Shown here: piece after piece, positions 1 through 11,900 of the stretch
How positions within the stretch are numbered: position 1 is the first letter of the stretch
How the letters are laid out: each line of letters opens with the position of its first letter
DNA from: Brachionus koreanus
Lineage: Eukaryota > Rotifera > Eurotatoria > Ploima > Brachionidae
NCBI GenBank assembly: GCA_016987375.1
Contig: PJRA01000263.1
Span: forward strand, 4,890,314-4,954,313
Length of the DNA: 64,000 bases
Direction of reading: 5' to 3'
Notes under the pieces: generated by a model
Told to the model about the DNA's origin: nothing
Database searches by the model: none
Seen by the model: the letters and a program-made list of their open reading frames with translations, nothing else
Made by a program: the position numbers and the translations under genes

Positions 1-120
1 TCTATAGATTGGCTAACTTGCGAAAATTGTCATCATTGGGTTTGTTTTGAATGCTTATCGTTTAATAAGTTTAGAAATAACAAAGGGTTAGAGTTTCAAT
101 GTGATGAATGTCTCGACTAA
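1..120 (+). CDS. C-terminal fragment of a PHD-like zinc-finger protein (5' truncated by window edge)
   Basis: An open frame enters from the left edge and stops at the TAA ending at 120, giving 39 residues. It carries paired cysteines CENC, then HHW, then CFEC, and near the end CDEC. The C-x2-C ... H-H-W-x-C-x2-C ... C-x2-C order resembles the second half of a PHD/RING-type zinc-binding fold; the conserved Trp before a Cys pair is typical of PHD fingers. The rest of the protein lies outside the window, so function cannot be assigned. Such fingers occur in chromatin readers and also at the ends of transposon-encoded proteins; the repeat-rich setting makes the second plausible. Codon use matches the neighbouring genes. 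Confidence 0.5.
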   Translation, partial: SIDWLTCENCHHWVCFECLSFNKFRNNKGLEFQCDECLD

Positions 121-1405
121 TCGTTTAAACTAAAAAAATCAAAGATAATATTTATTTTGAATATATATTATCTTTGATTAGATATATACAAAATCAGGGG
201 TAACTTGGTTAACCTAATTCACCCAATTAACTGCAGGAGGTAAAGGGGTGACTAAAAAAACCGATCTAATTCGGTGACTATTTTTGGAGTTTTTGAACAA
301 AATGGGTGCAAAATATGCAATAAAAAAAATAGGTCACCTACTTAGGCTCATTTACCATATATGAGACTAGGAGAATTTTTATTTCAAATTAGTTCAAAAA
401 AGGGAGCCAAGACTTAAGATTTCAATTAAAAAAATATTGATTGACTATTTGGATAATTGATAAAAAGTGCAAATAATAGAGTTTTTAATTTTTAACGTAA
501 AATAGAAAACTTATTCATTTATAGTTCTTTAAAATGTTAAGATCAGGTTTTACCTTTTGAAATTAACGATCCTTTTTTTAGATTGCTTGGAATGAAAAAA
601 AATTAATCGACTTTTCATTTAACTTAAAAAAGATTTTTAATGTAAAAAGGAAAACTTTTCATCTCATTTAGTCTCAATAATTTAATCTCAACTCTTAATA
701 ATTGCAGAATTAATATAAAAAAAAGATGATCAGTTAAAAAGACAGACAGTCTAAAGCGAAAATCATTTTGACAAAGAAAATTACTAAAATCCAAATTATC
801 GTATTTCATCCAACTTGCATAAAATAAAACTTACTCGTCATATATCATGTATATCTTGTCTAAATTAATTTGGTCTATTCTAAAAATTGTATAAAAATGA
901 AAAATTTTAAAATAAAGTTACTTAAACACATATATTAATAAATATTAGATAAAACCTCATCATATTAGATATTTTAGATTTAAAATCACTACTCATAAAA
1001 TTACATTGTTAAACCAAGATTCAGTTTTGTTTATTTAAAATTATCCTGTTCAAATATTAAAAATTATCATTAGACTCAATAATTTTTTTTGTTGATAAAT
1101 AAATAGAAACAAACTTAAAAGTTAGAATTTAAAAAATTTTAAACATAAACTTGAACAAAACAATATGCTGAATTAAATTTTTTCTCAATATTATTATTTA
1201 TCAGACATAGACAAGTGAGTATTATTTCATTTAAAAAATAATAAAAGATTAAAAGACAAATGATTTTTATTGTTTTTTTTTTTTATTTTTAATTTTTATT
1301 ACAGATATTGATGAAAAAATAATTCAATTCAAAATTATATAGATAAGATTAAAGACCAACTGTCAAATCTCATTGTACAATTTTTTTAGTCATTTTAAAT
1401 ATTTT
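121..1405. other. Noncoding spacer
   Basis: AT-rich sequence between the zinc-finger fragment and the 3' end of NUP107. The single ORF longer than 60 codons (624-809, minus) is Phe/Leu-rich and looks like chance AT-rich translation. I see no RNA gene or convincing repeat. The 3' UTR of the minus-strand NUP107 gene should occupy the right-hand part. Confidence 0.6.
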
Positions 1406-4400
1406 CTAATAACCCAAATAGTCTTTTTTCGAGTCAAGCAAAATTATCGACGAGTCAGCAATTTTATTTAATAAAATTCTTAGTTGCTGATTATCAAACA
1501 AAGAATAAAGTTTATAAGTGTCGGATGCTATTAGGTCACTAAGTCGAACAAGTTCTTTATTTAAATTCATTTTGGTCATCATATCCAATAGAATGAAACA
1601 CATATTAGGCAAATACAATTTTCTTAATTCTTGCATTTGCATTCTTCGCCGTTTAAGCTCCATATTTCGGCCAATTTGATCACCAGTCTCATTCATTTCA
1701 CCATTCATATTATCTTCGTCCATTTCGACTTCTTCACTCTCATCTTCATCTTGTGACTCATCTAGAACTTTTACATCACACATCCATCCATCGAATGGAA
1801 ATGTCAAGATGTTTGAAAATTTAGCCTTGACCTGCTCGCTGTACTTGAGTGCTTTAGAATACCATCTTGACGAATTTTCTTCAAATTCTTTAATTTGATA
1901 GTCATGTGACATTTTTTCAGCAAAAGATTTTTCTTGATGTACCAAGTCCATTGACTCGAATTTTGAGGTTGGTTTACTTGGCTTTTCTTTGTGAAAAAAA
2001 TCAAACCATTCATTATACAAATTAATCGATTCCTTTAATTAATACTTTAAATTAAAATAAAATAAACTTAAAATATTTTTCTCACAATATATTCTTTAAA
2101 ACACAAATATTCTTTTATTAAATTGGTTATATTATTGGGCAAATTATCTATAATTTGTTCAAAATGAGCGTCAATGTTGATTATAAATGTTTGATTAAAA
2201 TTGTATTGATTTAAAATCACAGTAACAGTATCGGTTGGTATTTTAGAAAAAACGGCTTTAGTAGCTTCAAAAAATTGTCTTTCGAGCAGAAAATATCGCA
2301 TGGTTAAATTGGCATATTCAAGTAGTTTGATTCGTTGCGAAGGATCATAAGCAATCCAGTCGATGGCATTTATTTTGGTTTTGTCTTCGTCGGTTAAAAA
2401 TTGGCCAGTTCTAGTCGAGAACATGTCAACAGTTTGGGAAATAAATGCTGTTGTTGAGAGACCTGTTTCGTCCATACGCTGATTTGTTTCTTTTCTATAG
2501 ACAGGCTGTTTACTTAAATTATCCACAATATTTTGTGTTATTGCCTGTACGTTCATATTTCTTTCCTTGGCTAATTTTAGCATAGCCATTCTCTCTTTAT
2601 TATCGGTAATAGCTAATTTTCATTATAAAAAATTAATAGAAATTTAAAAAAAAATATTTTTATTTTTTTACTTTGTAAAAATTTTGAATATCGTTTTATT
2701 TGAAGCTCTGGTGATAAACTTGATACGTAATAAGCAATTATTTCTTTGTAATTGTTCTCTATTAGATATTCGCAGTATTTGTCTAATATTTGAATGAAGG
2801 TTTCATACTTAAAAAGACATGTTCTTTTAATTATTTTATTTAAAATTTGATTAATAAACAAATCAATAATTTGCTAAGAATCTGTAAATAATCTTGAATA
2901 GTTTACAGTCAATTAATTATTCTAATAATCAAAATGAATATTTAAAAACTAATATTTTATTTTTAAATTGAAAAGATTAAAAAAAAAAACAAAAATCTGA
3001 AAAATTTATATTTCATTTAACACTCAAAACTCGGAGGAGTTTTTTCGACCCCTTGTGCTACCTTTTCTTTTTACTTTTTATTCCATAAAAATAAGCATAT
3101 TTTGTAACAAAAATTAATAAATTTTAATGTTATCTAATTGAAAATAAAATTCTCAAAAATTATTATATTTTTTAACTGAAGACAAAAAAATATGTAACAT
3201 TGAGTGAAAAAAAAGTCTTAACACTAGAAAGCCCGGCTGATTTCTCATAAAAATTTCAAATAAAGTTATAAAGATAAATTAAACATTTTCTTTGAAAATT
3301 TATTCATTTTCTAAAAAATTAAAATCAAGATTTTTAGCTTATAAAGATCATTTTTTAAAATTTTATTTATATGTGATAAAATCAAAGTTTTAATTTTTCA
3401 AAAAGGGGTCTAAAAAACCCCTCGGGCGTTCTAGTGTTAAAAGCATTGTACATTTGAGTGATTCTGCCTACAGTGTATTAGTATTCAAAAGATTTTCTTA
3501 AATAATTTTTTCAGAAAGTGCTTTATTGAATTTTTTTGATCGATCAATAGAAAAAATTTTATTGCTTTACACAAATTATTTTTAGATTTTGCATGAACAG
3601 TAGTGAGTTGATCAGAGGATTTGACCCAAGTCAGATAAATTATCTTAAATCCTAAGGTTCGAGAATTTAAATACTCTCATAATTTTTTCTTCATAGTGAA
3701 AAATTTGGTGTCAAATAACTGCACTTTTATATATTCAAAATTCTTAACCAAATTTAATAAAATACTATAAATTCAAAAATTTTAATTAAAACTATCAAGA
3801 GACTAATTAAAGCTAAAAAAGTATAAGTATTTCATCAAAATAAAGAAAGTTCGGTCATCAAAGTGTTTCTTCTATTCGAAAATATATTAGTCTAAAAAGT
3901 GACTCAAATAAAAGAAATTTATTCATTTTTTTCTTATATTAGAAAAAAAAAAATTCATGTTTTACATGGCAAACGACTGCTGAAACATTTTTTTGATAAA
4001 AGCAACTCAAATACTATCTGGTCACTTGTATTTGATGAAATACGGTAGATTCGATTTAAAGAAAAAATTATGCGACGATTGTCACATGATTTTGAAGCTT
4101 CAAAGAACAAGAGTAAATACAAAATAAGATTTTAGGCTTGAATAAAGGAAGATAAAGATTTTGAAAAAATACTTGATTCGGTGATTAAAATGCGATAATC
4201 GTCTAAATTAAAAAGCCATATAAAAAAATTATGATTATGAGAAATCTCTAAATTAACCAGAATTTAATGGATTGTTTGCTGATTGAAATTTAGTTTTATT
4301 CAGAATTTTACTCAATAAATTTATTTTTTTCAGAAAATTAATTTGACTATTTTTTTTACTCCAATCAATCTTATTTATTTTCTAAAAAAATCATATTGAT

Positions 4401-7203
4401 GCTATGGATTATAGATTGAAGACTTCTCTAGCAACAATATACCATTTATTTTGTTGAGGAAAATCGTGGTTTAGTTGATTTAATTAAGTTTATTCAAATC
4501 AAATCAAATATTGAACAAAGCATAGCCTGCTTTAATTTTTATAATTTATTAAATGATCTTCTAAAGATATATTTTTATATATAATTTTGTCAATTACTTT
4601 AACACTAGAAGGAACAAGAATTTTTTCAGGTTTTTTTAATTCATAAATATTTTATAAAAAAACTTAAATAATTTAATAAAGTAATATCATTTTTTAAAGA
4701 AAATTTAAAAATCTACATAATTCAAAAAAGATATATTTATTTGAAAAATCCATTCAAAAGATATGAGGATTTAAAAATTTTTCAAACGAGTCAAAATGAC
4801 TCGTTTGGTGCTTTTAGTGTTAATAAATCTTTCTACTAACTCTTTCTCTATGGTATAATCCCATGGAATTAAATTAAAAAAGTTAACGATTACTCAATTG
4901 TAAAAGGCATTTAATTTTAATTTTTCTTTTCTTTTTTTTCTTTTTACTATACATTTTTTTTTAATATTTATCATATTTCAAATTGTCCATGAGACTTAAA
5001 CTTAAATAAATAAATTAATAATCAATAAATTTGTAAGTTTACTAAATTTAAAATTTTTATTTATCTTTAGCATATTAAAATTTTTAATTGATAAGCTTTT
5101 GATTCTGAAAATGTTTTTATTTTTTTTAAGAGTGAAAATATTATAAGCATTTTTAAAGCAACAAGTATATATGTTTTAAGAGATGCGATATTCAAAGTGT
5201 TAAAAACTAATGAACAGATTTATTTATTTTAAATCAAATTTAAAGTTTTTTTTATCGATTTATTTTCCTTTAACCATTCAACATAAATTAAAAAAAGTCT
5301 TACGTTTGTCTGATAAGAAGCTGTTCTATAGAACAAAGCCAAATGAGAGCTGAATCTCAGAACTAGACCATTTTGTTGTTCACTAGCAATTAAATTTTTT
5401 ATATATTCCATTAGCTCTATTAGAAATTTAATTTATAATTTTAGTTAATTTTAAAATTCTACTCTACCTTGAGTTCCAGATTCAAAACCATCAATTCCAC
5501 TTAAAATAACATGCTTGAGAATAATTGAGAACGGTTTATTTGAATCCAATTTTAAGCTTGCTATGAGTTGAGCTGAAGCATTTATTGTGTTTATACCAGA
5601 ACCCATATTATCACTTACAATATTAGAACTATTTTTGATAAGTATCTGAATGCGATCAAATATGTGTTTTATCGTTTGATTACTGCACAAATCTGACGAT
5701 TTTCCGCATATGATGTAAACATTTTCGTCATCAGGATCGCTCAAAAATTCACGATTTGTAATGCGTTGTCTTTAGTTTATTTTTTTTGTTAATTATAAAA
5801 AAATCAAACAAAATTTTAAAATAAATAAATTACCTTATTTCTTTTTCAATTATTTGATTATATAAAGCTTTAAAATAAATCCAAATATAGTCGGAAAAAT
5901 TTCTACAAACTGGAAGCACAGGGGTAATAAAACCAGCTAGCGAAGCATAGACGGCTTTTTCATAAGGACTAAAATTTTCATCTTTGATCATTTTGTGCAC
6001 CATTAGACGCCAAATATCTCTGTTAAAATTTCCTTCATTTTTGAAAATTTCTTTCTGATTATTCATTTTAAAATTTGAATTGGCCGAATAATTTTTATCA
6101 CTGAACAATCTAAAGCCCTCTAAAGTAGCTGCACGCCAAGATTGGCCTATTTTTTGGCAAAAATCTCTCGCTGATCTCAGATCCCCAGCACGAATGAACG
6201 CAAATATATACTCCATCAGCTTATACTCATCTTCTTGGTCCAGATCATGCAACGATTTGGATAAACGAATTGGTGCATCAGGATCAAGTTCGTCAACAAA
6301 CTCTCTGCCAGACAAGCTACTTTTATCAATCCTCCCAAAAGCGTTTCTGCTTTTCAAATTGTGCAATGTGTGCTCCCAATTTACGGATTTCTCTGTAAAC
6401 GAATTTAATTTTTCTTTTATTTTTTTCATGTAGTCTGACTCGTAGACTACTTTTTCAAGCCAATCAATAACTAATTTAACTCTTCGGACAAAAGGGTTTC
6501 GCTTCTCTAGATTATTCACTATGGCAATCTCGCTCAAGCCCTCAGAATTTTCTACATCCATTTCATATTCAAAATTGTTATCCGGATTTTTTGTATTTTG
6601 TTCGTCCTCAAAAAAAGCCTTGATCAAATTCCAAATATATTTTTCCTTATCCAAACTATCTTGATCATTCATTGTATTATTGTAAAAGTCTCTTAAAAAT
6701 CAATAATATCGTTGATATAAAAATTTGCATTATTTATTATATTTACCTGTTTCGATTCGGGTTTAAATGTTCAAGTTTTTCTTTTAAAAAATGAGAATGC
6801 TCGCCACAGATAGATGAGAAAGAATCGAGGAGGTTAACCAAGTTTGATTCCTCATCAATGTTTTTTTCTGTGTCAATTTTAAACTGAGCATATATGCTGC
6901 TTTTTTGATCTTCTTTAGAAATAAAAAAATTAGCCAAGAATGAAAACAAAGTTTTCCAACTAAACTACTAGGTTCATCTATGGTTTCTTGAAAAGTTGTT
7001 TGTGAAAGCATTGATTTAGAGTGTAAAATTGATGTCTTCAAAAGACCTGATGGAGTTTTGGATTTAAGGCTTGGACTAGCAACCATTTCATTAAGTAAAA
7101 GCTTTGAACGATTCATTGCCGAAGACAAGTTCGCCAATGAATCGTTCTGGTCATCATAAAAAGAGTTATTTCTATTCGATAAAGATGCCATGAAGGAGTC
7201 CAT
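1406..7203 (-). CDS. NUP107: Nuclear pore complex protein Nup107, seven exons
   Basis: Scaffold nucleoporin of the Y (Nup107-160) complex. Exons read on the minus strand: 7203-6747, 6691-5834, 5769-5468, 5416-5304, 2873-2672, 2612-2086 and 2032-1406, about 1028 residues (human about 925). All junctions have GT-AG ends and compatible phases. The identity rests on the C-terminal half, which aligns by eye with vertebrate NUP107: the helix containing SSHLALFYRT, then LKLAKERN, then INAIDWIAYDPSQR, then NEWFDFF with FAEKMSHDY, then FDGWMCDVKV, LRKLYLPNMCF and the SSIILLD tail. The family is an all-helical Nup84/Nup107 fold; no membrane segment or signal is seen. The first exon is low-complexity, Ser-rich, and carries an apparent one-base frameshift near 6950 (separate entry). 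Introns are 50-65 bp except the fourth (5303-2874, about 2.4 kb), which holds two MITEs. Confidence 0.9.
3218..3440. mobile_element. MITE with piggyBac-type ends (TTAA-CACTAG), copy 1
   Basis: Begins TTAACACTAGAAAGCCCG and ends CGGGCGTTCTAGTGTTAA. The 16-nt termini AACACTAGAA(A/C)GCCCG are inverted repeats with one mismatch, and each end coincides with TTAA, the piggyBac target. Just inside the right end is a GC-rich hairpin, AGGGGTCTAAAAAACCCCT. The interior is AT-rich and noncoding, total 223 bp counting both TTAA. Established: piggyBac-family transposons insert at TTAA and have TIRs starting with a C-rich CCCTAGAA-like motif. Inference: this is a nonautonomous derivative. It lies in intron 4 of NUP107. 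Confidence 0.65.
4599..4823. mobile_element. MITE with piggyBac-type ends (TTAA-CACTAG), copy 2
   Basis: Begins TTAACACTAGAAGGAAC and ends GGTGCTTTTAGTGTTAA, with TTAA at both edges and inverted termini AACACTA(G/A)AAG. Length is 225 bp, matching copy 1 (223 bp). It has the same architecture: an AT-rich noncoding body and a hairpin immediately inside the right terminus, here AACGAGTCAAAATGACTCGTT. The interiors are strongly diverged, so this is an older or separate subfamily. It sits in the same NUP107 intron, 1.16 kb from copy 1 and in the same orientation. Confidence 0.6.
6944..6963 (-). other. Apparent one-base frameshift in NUP107 exon 1
   Basis: Reading from the ATG at 7203, the first frame is Ser-rich and coding-like to about 6950, then turns into Phe/Lys-rich nonsense. 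From about 6949 the next frame is coding-like (SFLANFFISKEDQ...) and runs to the donor at 6747 in the phase that exon 2 requires. That second frame is blocked just upstream by tandem stops near 6961, so the switch point is confined to about 20 nt. There is no room for a GT-AG intron. Summed exon length is 3086 nt, one short of a multiple of three, which agrees with one missing base, most simply in a short T run (minus strand). Sequencing or assembly error is likelier than a real lesion. Confidence 0.6.
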
Positions 7204-8985
7204 TGTATATTTATAAAATGGGTTATCTATTCGTGTTTTTTATTTTAATTTTAAATTTAAAAAAAATTAAATTTTTTGGTCATTACTGCATATAATATTT
7301 AAGATTGCAAATCAAGGTTGTTAAAATTAGTAGATTGTTAATTTTTAAGATTTATTTATTTATAAAATTTTAATTTTTGAAAAAAAAATCTAAATCGCAA
7401 AAATGGCTAGCTTCGAGCGATTTATTGAAACAAAATTTCTCTAACTTAAATCAGTGGGCTGAAAACAATAAAGTTAATAAACTTATAAGCGTCTTTTCAA
7501 ACAAAACTTTCCAAAAAAAAACTCCATTTTTTCTTTTAAAAAAAATAAAAATGAATTTTTATTTAATTTTTTTAATTCAAGAATGTGATGGATTAAGATA
7601 TTTATTAATTTTTTTTTCTATATTCATACTAGTTTTTAATAATTATCAACAAAATCAATTAAGAAAATATGTTTGTTAACATTTCAGAAGCCTTAATGAA
7701 TTGAAATTTTCATTCTGCTTCTATAGGTTCTTAAAAAACTCATATAATTAAAAAAAAAAGAAATTAATTTTTTTTTCTCAATGTTTGTTAAGTGCAGGTG
7801 AAGAAATCAAACAGCGTTGTTAAGCTATAATTCTTTAGACATAAAATTACTTTCAACAACTATTCGAATAAAACAAGGCTTTTATTGATAAATTAAGAAG
7901 TATTTTTTTTTAATTTAGAGCAACAATTATGTAATTAAATTCGGTTTAAATTTGTTTTTTGGACTGCTATTGTTTATCAAAAAATCTGAATTTTATTTTT
8001 TAGATTTTTTTCGCACCACCGTAATTAATAATCAAAAACTAGAAACAAGCTGATTTTGTCCCAAAGAAAGGGAAAGAAGGAGGCAATTTGAAAATTTTCT
8101 TTATTTAATTGGAAAAAGGACTGTAAATTATATTGGAATGAACCAGTTTTGGCCCTATATAAAAAAATATTTTCATGACAACTTTCTTCCATAAAAACAA
8201 TGATTTATTTTTTCTAAACTAATCCAGGTTGCTAATTGAGCTATTCAAAATCCTTGACGTATATACGTGGCTAAAGGTATAATTCAGGCTGATTTTAATA
8301 AATCTTGTAATAAGTTAAATTAAACAAATAAGTATGTTATGCAAGAATTTAAGCTTGGTAAAAATTTTTACTCCTATTATTATTAAATATAAAGAACCAC
8401 CGTGCGCTAGTAAAAGTTGATGACTATTTTATGCAGTTTAAATAACCAAAGGTTTAGAAGTATTTTTCTAAATTTAAATTCAATAAAAATAAATTGGAAA
8501 TAAACATTAATTAGTTGAAAATTTGAGGCTTTCACTGTTATTTTTGTAAAATAAATTAAACAAATAAGATAAAATTAAGAAACAATAAAAATATGGGTAT
8601 ATTTTGATTACATTTTTTTTGAAAAACTTTTTAATGTTTTTGAGAAATTGATTGTTCGCTATAGTGACGGAAAAAAAATTAGTAAATTTATTCATAATTA
8701 TTTTAGAATAAAGTTATAATTCAACCATGTTAGTCCTTTTTTTAATTCGTCTGTCTTATAAAATTTATCACAATTTACTAATAATTTTATAGCATAAAAG
8801 CTTTTAACTTATTAATTTTTTTAGATAAGACGATGAAGACCTATCTATAAAAAAAGAAAAATTATCGCACAAGTTTTTCATTATTTTGGTTCTTTCATTA
8901 AACCTTTATCTTCAATTATTCACGAAATTGAATAATTTAAACTATTTAAAAAATTCAATGTTAGGCTAATAGACAAGTTTTAAGA
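7204..8985. other. Divergent intergenic region between NUP107 and the ARM-FN3 gene
   Basis: Contains the 5' side of NUP107 and, by inference, promoters for both genes. One plus-strand ORF at 7377-7679 starts with a plausible coding stretch (Lys/Ser/Asn-rich, about 50 residues) and then degenerates into Phe/Ile-rich sequence. It could be the first exon of an upstream transcript or of the ARM-FN3 gene, but I see no conserved motif and cannot support a CDS. A minus ORF at 8507-8695 is AT-rich noise. The rest is poly-A/T-rich without recognisable structure. Confidence 0.5.
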
Positions 8986-11900
8986 ATGGTTAATCTAACT
9001 CATTGGTACAAAGAAGACTATTTTCATTATTTAAATCAAAATTTTAAAAGTGCTGTTCTAGCCCTTGAATATTTGAGTAATTTTCTAAATTTAATTTTGA
9101 TATGAAAAATTTTTATTTTTTTCAATTTAAGTTGATGATTTGCACATAAACAAAGAAAAAACACTAGACAGATTTTTGAATAATGTAAATAAAGACAATT
9201 TGATTGTCGGTCTTGTTAAACTTATGGCATCAGACAATTTACGCGTAAGTGGAAATTCGGCTTTTGTATTTGGCACCATTGCTGAAACAAATGAGGGTAT
9301 TGGAGCAATTTTAGACTTTCTGAACAATCAATCTCATCCTGAGTCAAATAAACTATTGATTTATCTCATTAAACTTCTTAAAAGTTCTGATTATGAGTGC
9401 ATGATGAATGCAGCTGGTACCATAGGAACCATTGTGGGTTTAAATATTTAATTTAAGTTTTAAATAGTAAAATATTTCAAAATAGTCAGAGAACAATTTA
9501 GGCCGTAATTGGCTTATATCTCAATCGTTACTTGAACAAATAATTGAGATTTGTGTAGAACTTCTTGAAAACGGAAATAGCTGGGTAAGCAGCAATGCCG
9601 CTTTAGTCATAGCAAGGTAAATTAAATTTTAAATTTGCTTTAGTTTTGATTGTTTTTTGAAATGAATGCTTAGAATAACGATTGAAGAAGAAGGGTGTGA
9701 AAAAATTTTAAAACACGAACTATCAAGGAAGATATTGTTAAAAATGATTGGATCTTTGGACTGTGAAAACATAGGTCGTGGAATGAACTGTGCCTTTGCT
9801 ATAGGTGATTTTTAGGATTTTCGATTTGTTGTTTTTAGGTTTTGTTTAGGCAGGTTATGCGATACTGAAACTGGAAGGCTTGCTTTTTTAGCTTTAGATG
9901 AAATAAACAATCTCATCGAGTCATTGTTCAATATGATCCAAGCAAACACAGACAATGGTTGTACAAAAAATTCTTGCTATGCTTTAAGTTGTCTGGCTGC
10001 TAACCAACGAATTCATCAATTAATTTTAAACAATAGAGATTTTAATAATTTGATAAATACATTGTGTAAATTGTTAAATTCGGTTACAGACCCAGAATCA
10101 CAGTGGTTTATTGCCATGTATAATTTTTAAAAATATTTCCTATCAATTTTGTCATTATATACTAATATAATATAAAAAAAAGGCTGCTTAGAGTTTTCTC
10201 TAGTTTTCCATCGGGTTATCTCAAAATGAAAAATAACGCATCTCTTTGGAAGACTATTAATGATATTTCGAAAAAAAAAGATCTTAACAATGACGTTAGA
10301 GAAGAAATAAATACCATTTTAGAAACATTCAAACCGATTGAGAAACCAGAGATTCTAAATGCATCAGGTAAGATTTATTTAAAATTGATGAATATAATTT
10401 CTTGAATTTAATTTTAAAAAAATTTGAAAATTACGAAAAAAATAAGAATTTTTATCAAAAGTTAATTTTGATAATCTAACCAATTTTTATTTTGAAAAAT
10501 TAATAAGCCGTTAATATGCATTTGAAAGCTAAAAATAACACTCAATTATCTTTCCCTCTAATTTATGAAATAGCAACAAAAAAAATTAAATATTTTATGA
10601 CTTTCAATAGTTAAGGTAAGATTAGAGTGGGTCATATAATTAGTAAGAGAAAAATCAAATTGTATTTCTCCTATTTTTCCTTGGAAATTCTACCAAACAC
10701 ACAACATCATCTTTTAATCAAAACGCCCTCTTTGGAGATGGGTTCATATCATAGTAATCATAATTTCGAAAATATATTCATTTCTCAATAATCGGTCTGA
10801 AAAGCCTTTCATCTAAAGTAATTTTCTAATTTTCTAACAAATTTCTGAGTAATTTCTTGACTACCAAAATCTTTCAAATCATTAGAAACAACTTGGCAAT
10901 GTCTGTTAGCTTTGGTAATCATATTAAAATGACGAGAAAACGCTGATAGTGATGTGTAAAGGCTTGATTGTGTGATAAAGTGTATGGGCATTCTTATCGA
11001 CAGTGGTTGCCTTACCTGAGCGTTTTTTTTCTGAAGACTCGTATCACCACTGTTTAATTTCTTAAATAAATCTTGTAGCCTTCTTATTTTAAGCAAATTT
11101 TTACGAGTATGCTTATAGGCCTTTTTTCTAATAATGAATAAACAGTAACAAAATTTCAAAATTTTCATTTAAAGCTTTAATTTCATAGATTTTTTTAGAA
11201 ATAAAAAAACAAAGAATTAAACATTTCATTTGAAGATCATTCAATTCAGTTTATTATGACTCTGATATGACTTAGAATTACTAAGATGATCAAAAATATC
11301 CGATTTTTAAAAAAACGCAAAATTTTATATCGTTCCTAAATAAAATAGTTTTGGAGAAGGATATTTGACGCATAAATGTAAAATATAAAGCATAAAATTT
11401 AAATCTACAGTATTAAGAAAATTAAGTAAAACCTTTATAATTTTGGTTTTTGTGGCATATATTTTAAATAATTTCTATAAAAATAAAAAATTAGCCTTGT
11501 ATTACTGTAAGCCTTCCGATTATTGTAGGGTACCGTTAGTGACGGGCACTGGGCCGCCAAAACTTGATGTTGGCCTTTTTGATGGCCGTGTACAAAAATA
11601 AAATTTAAAAAATTTTTCAAATAAAAAATTCGATAGATAAAAAAATAGAGAAATAAATGAACATCAGAATACATCAGATACTTCATTTTAGTTTTTTTTT
11701 TTGCGAGACTTGTTTTTTATTGACTTTCAATGCATTGTTATTTAAAAATTTTATACAATTATCAAATTTTTTTTTGCTAATGCATTAACAAATATTTTTT
11801 TTTTTTGGTTTAATTTTATTTTGTTTATTTAAGCGTCCAACACTTTTTTCCAATAGTTTTATTTAAATTTTGAAACCATTAATTAGGAAACTCATATAAA

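Noticed and set aside
7377..7679. A 100-codon plus-strand ORF as a gene
   Set aside because: Only its first half looks coding; the second half is low-complexity Phe/Ile/Leu, and no homologous motif or splice-supported continuation could be shown.
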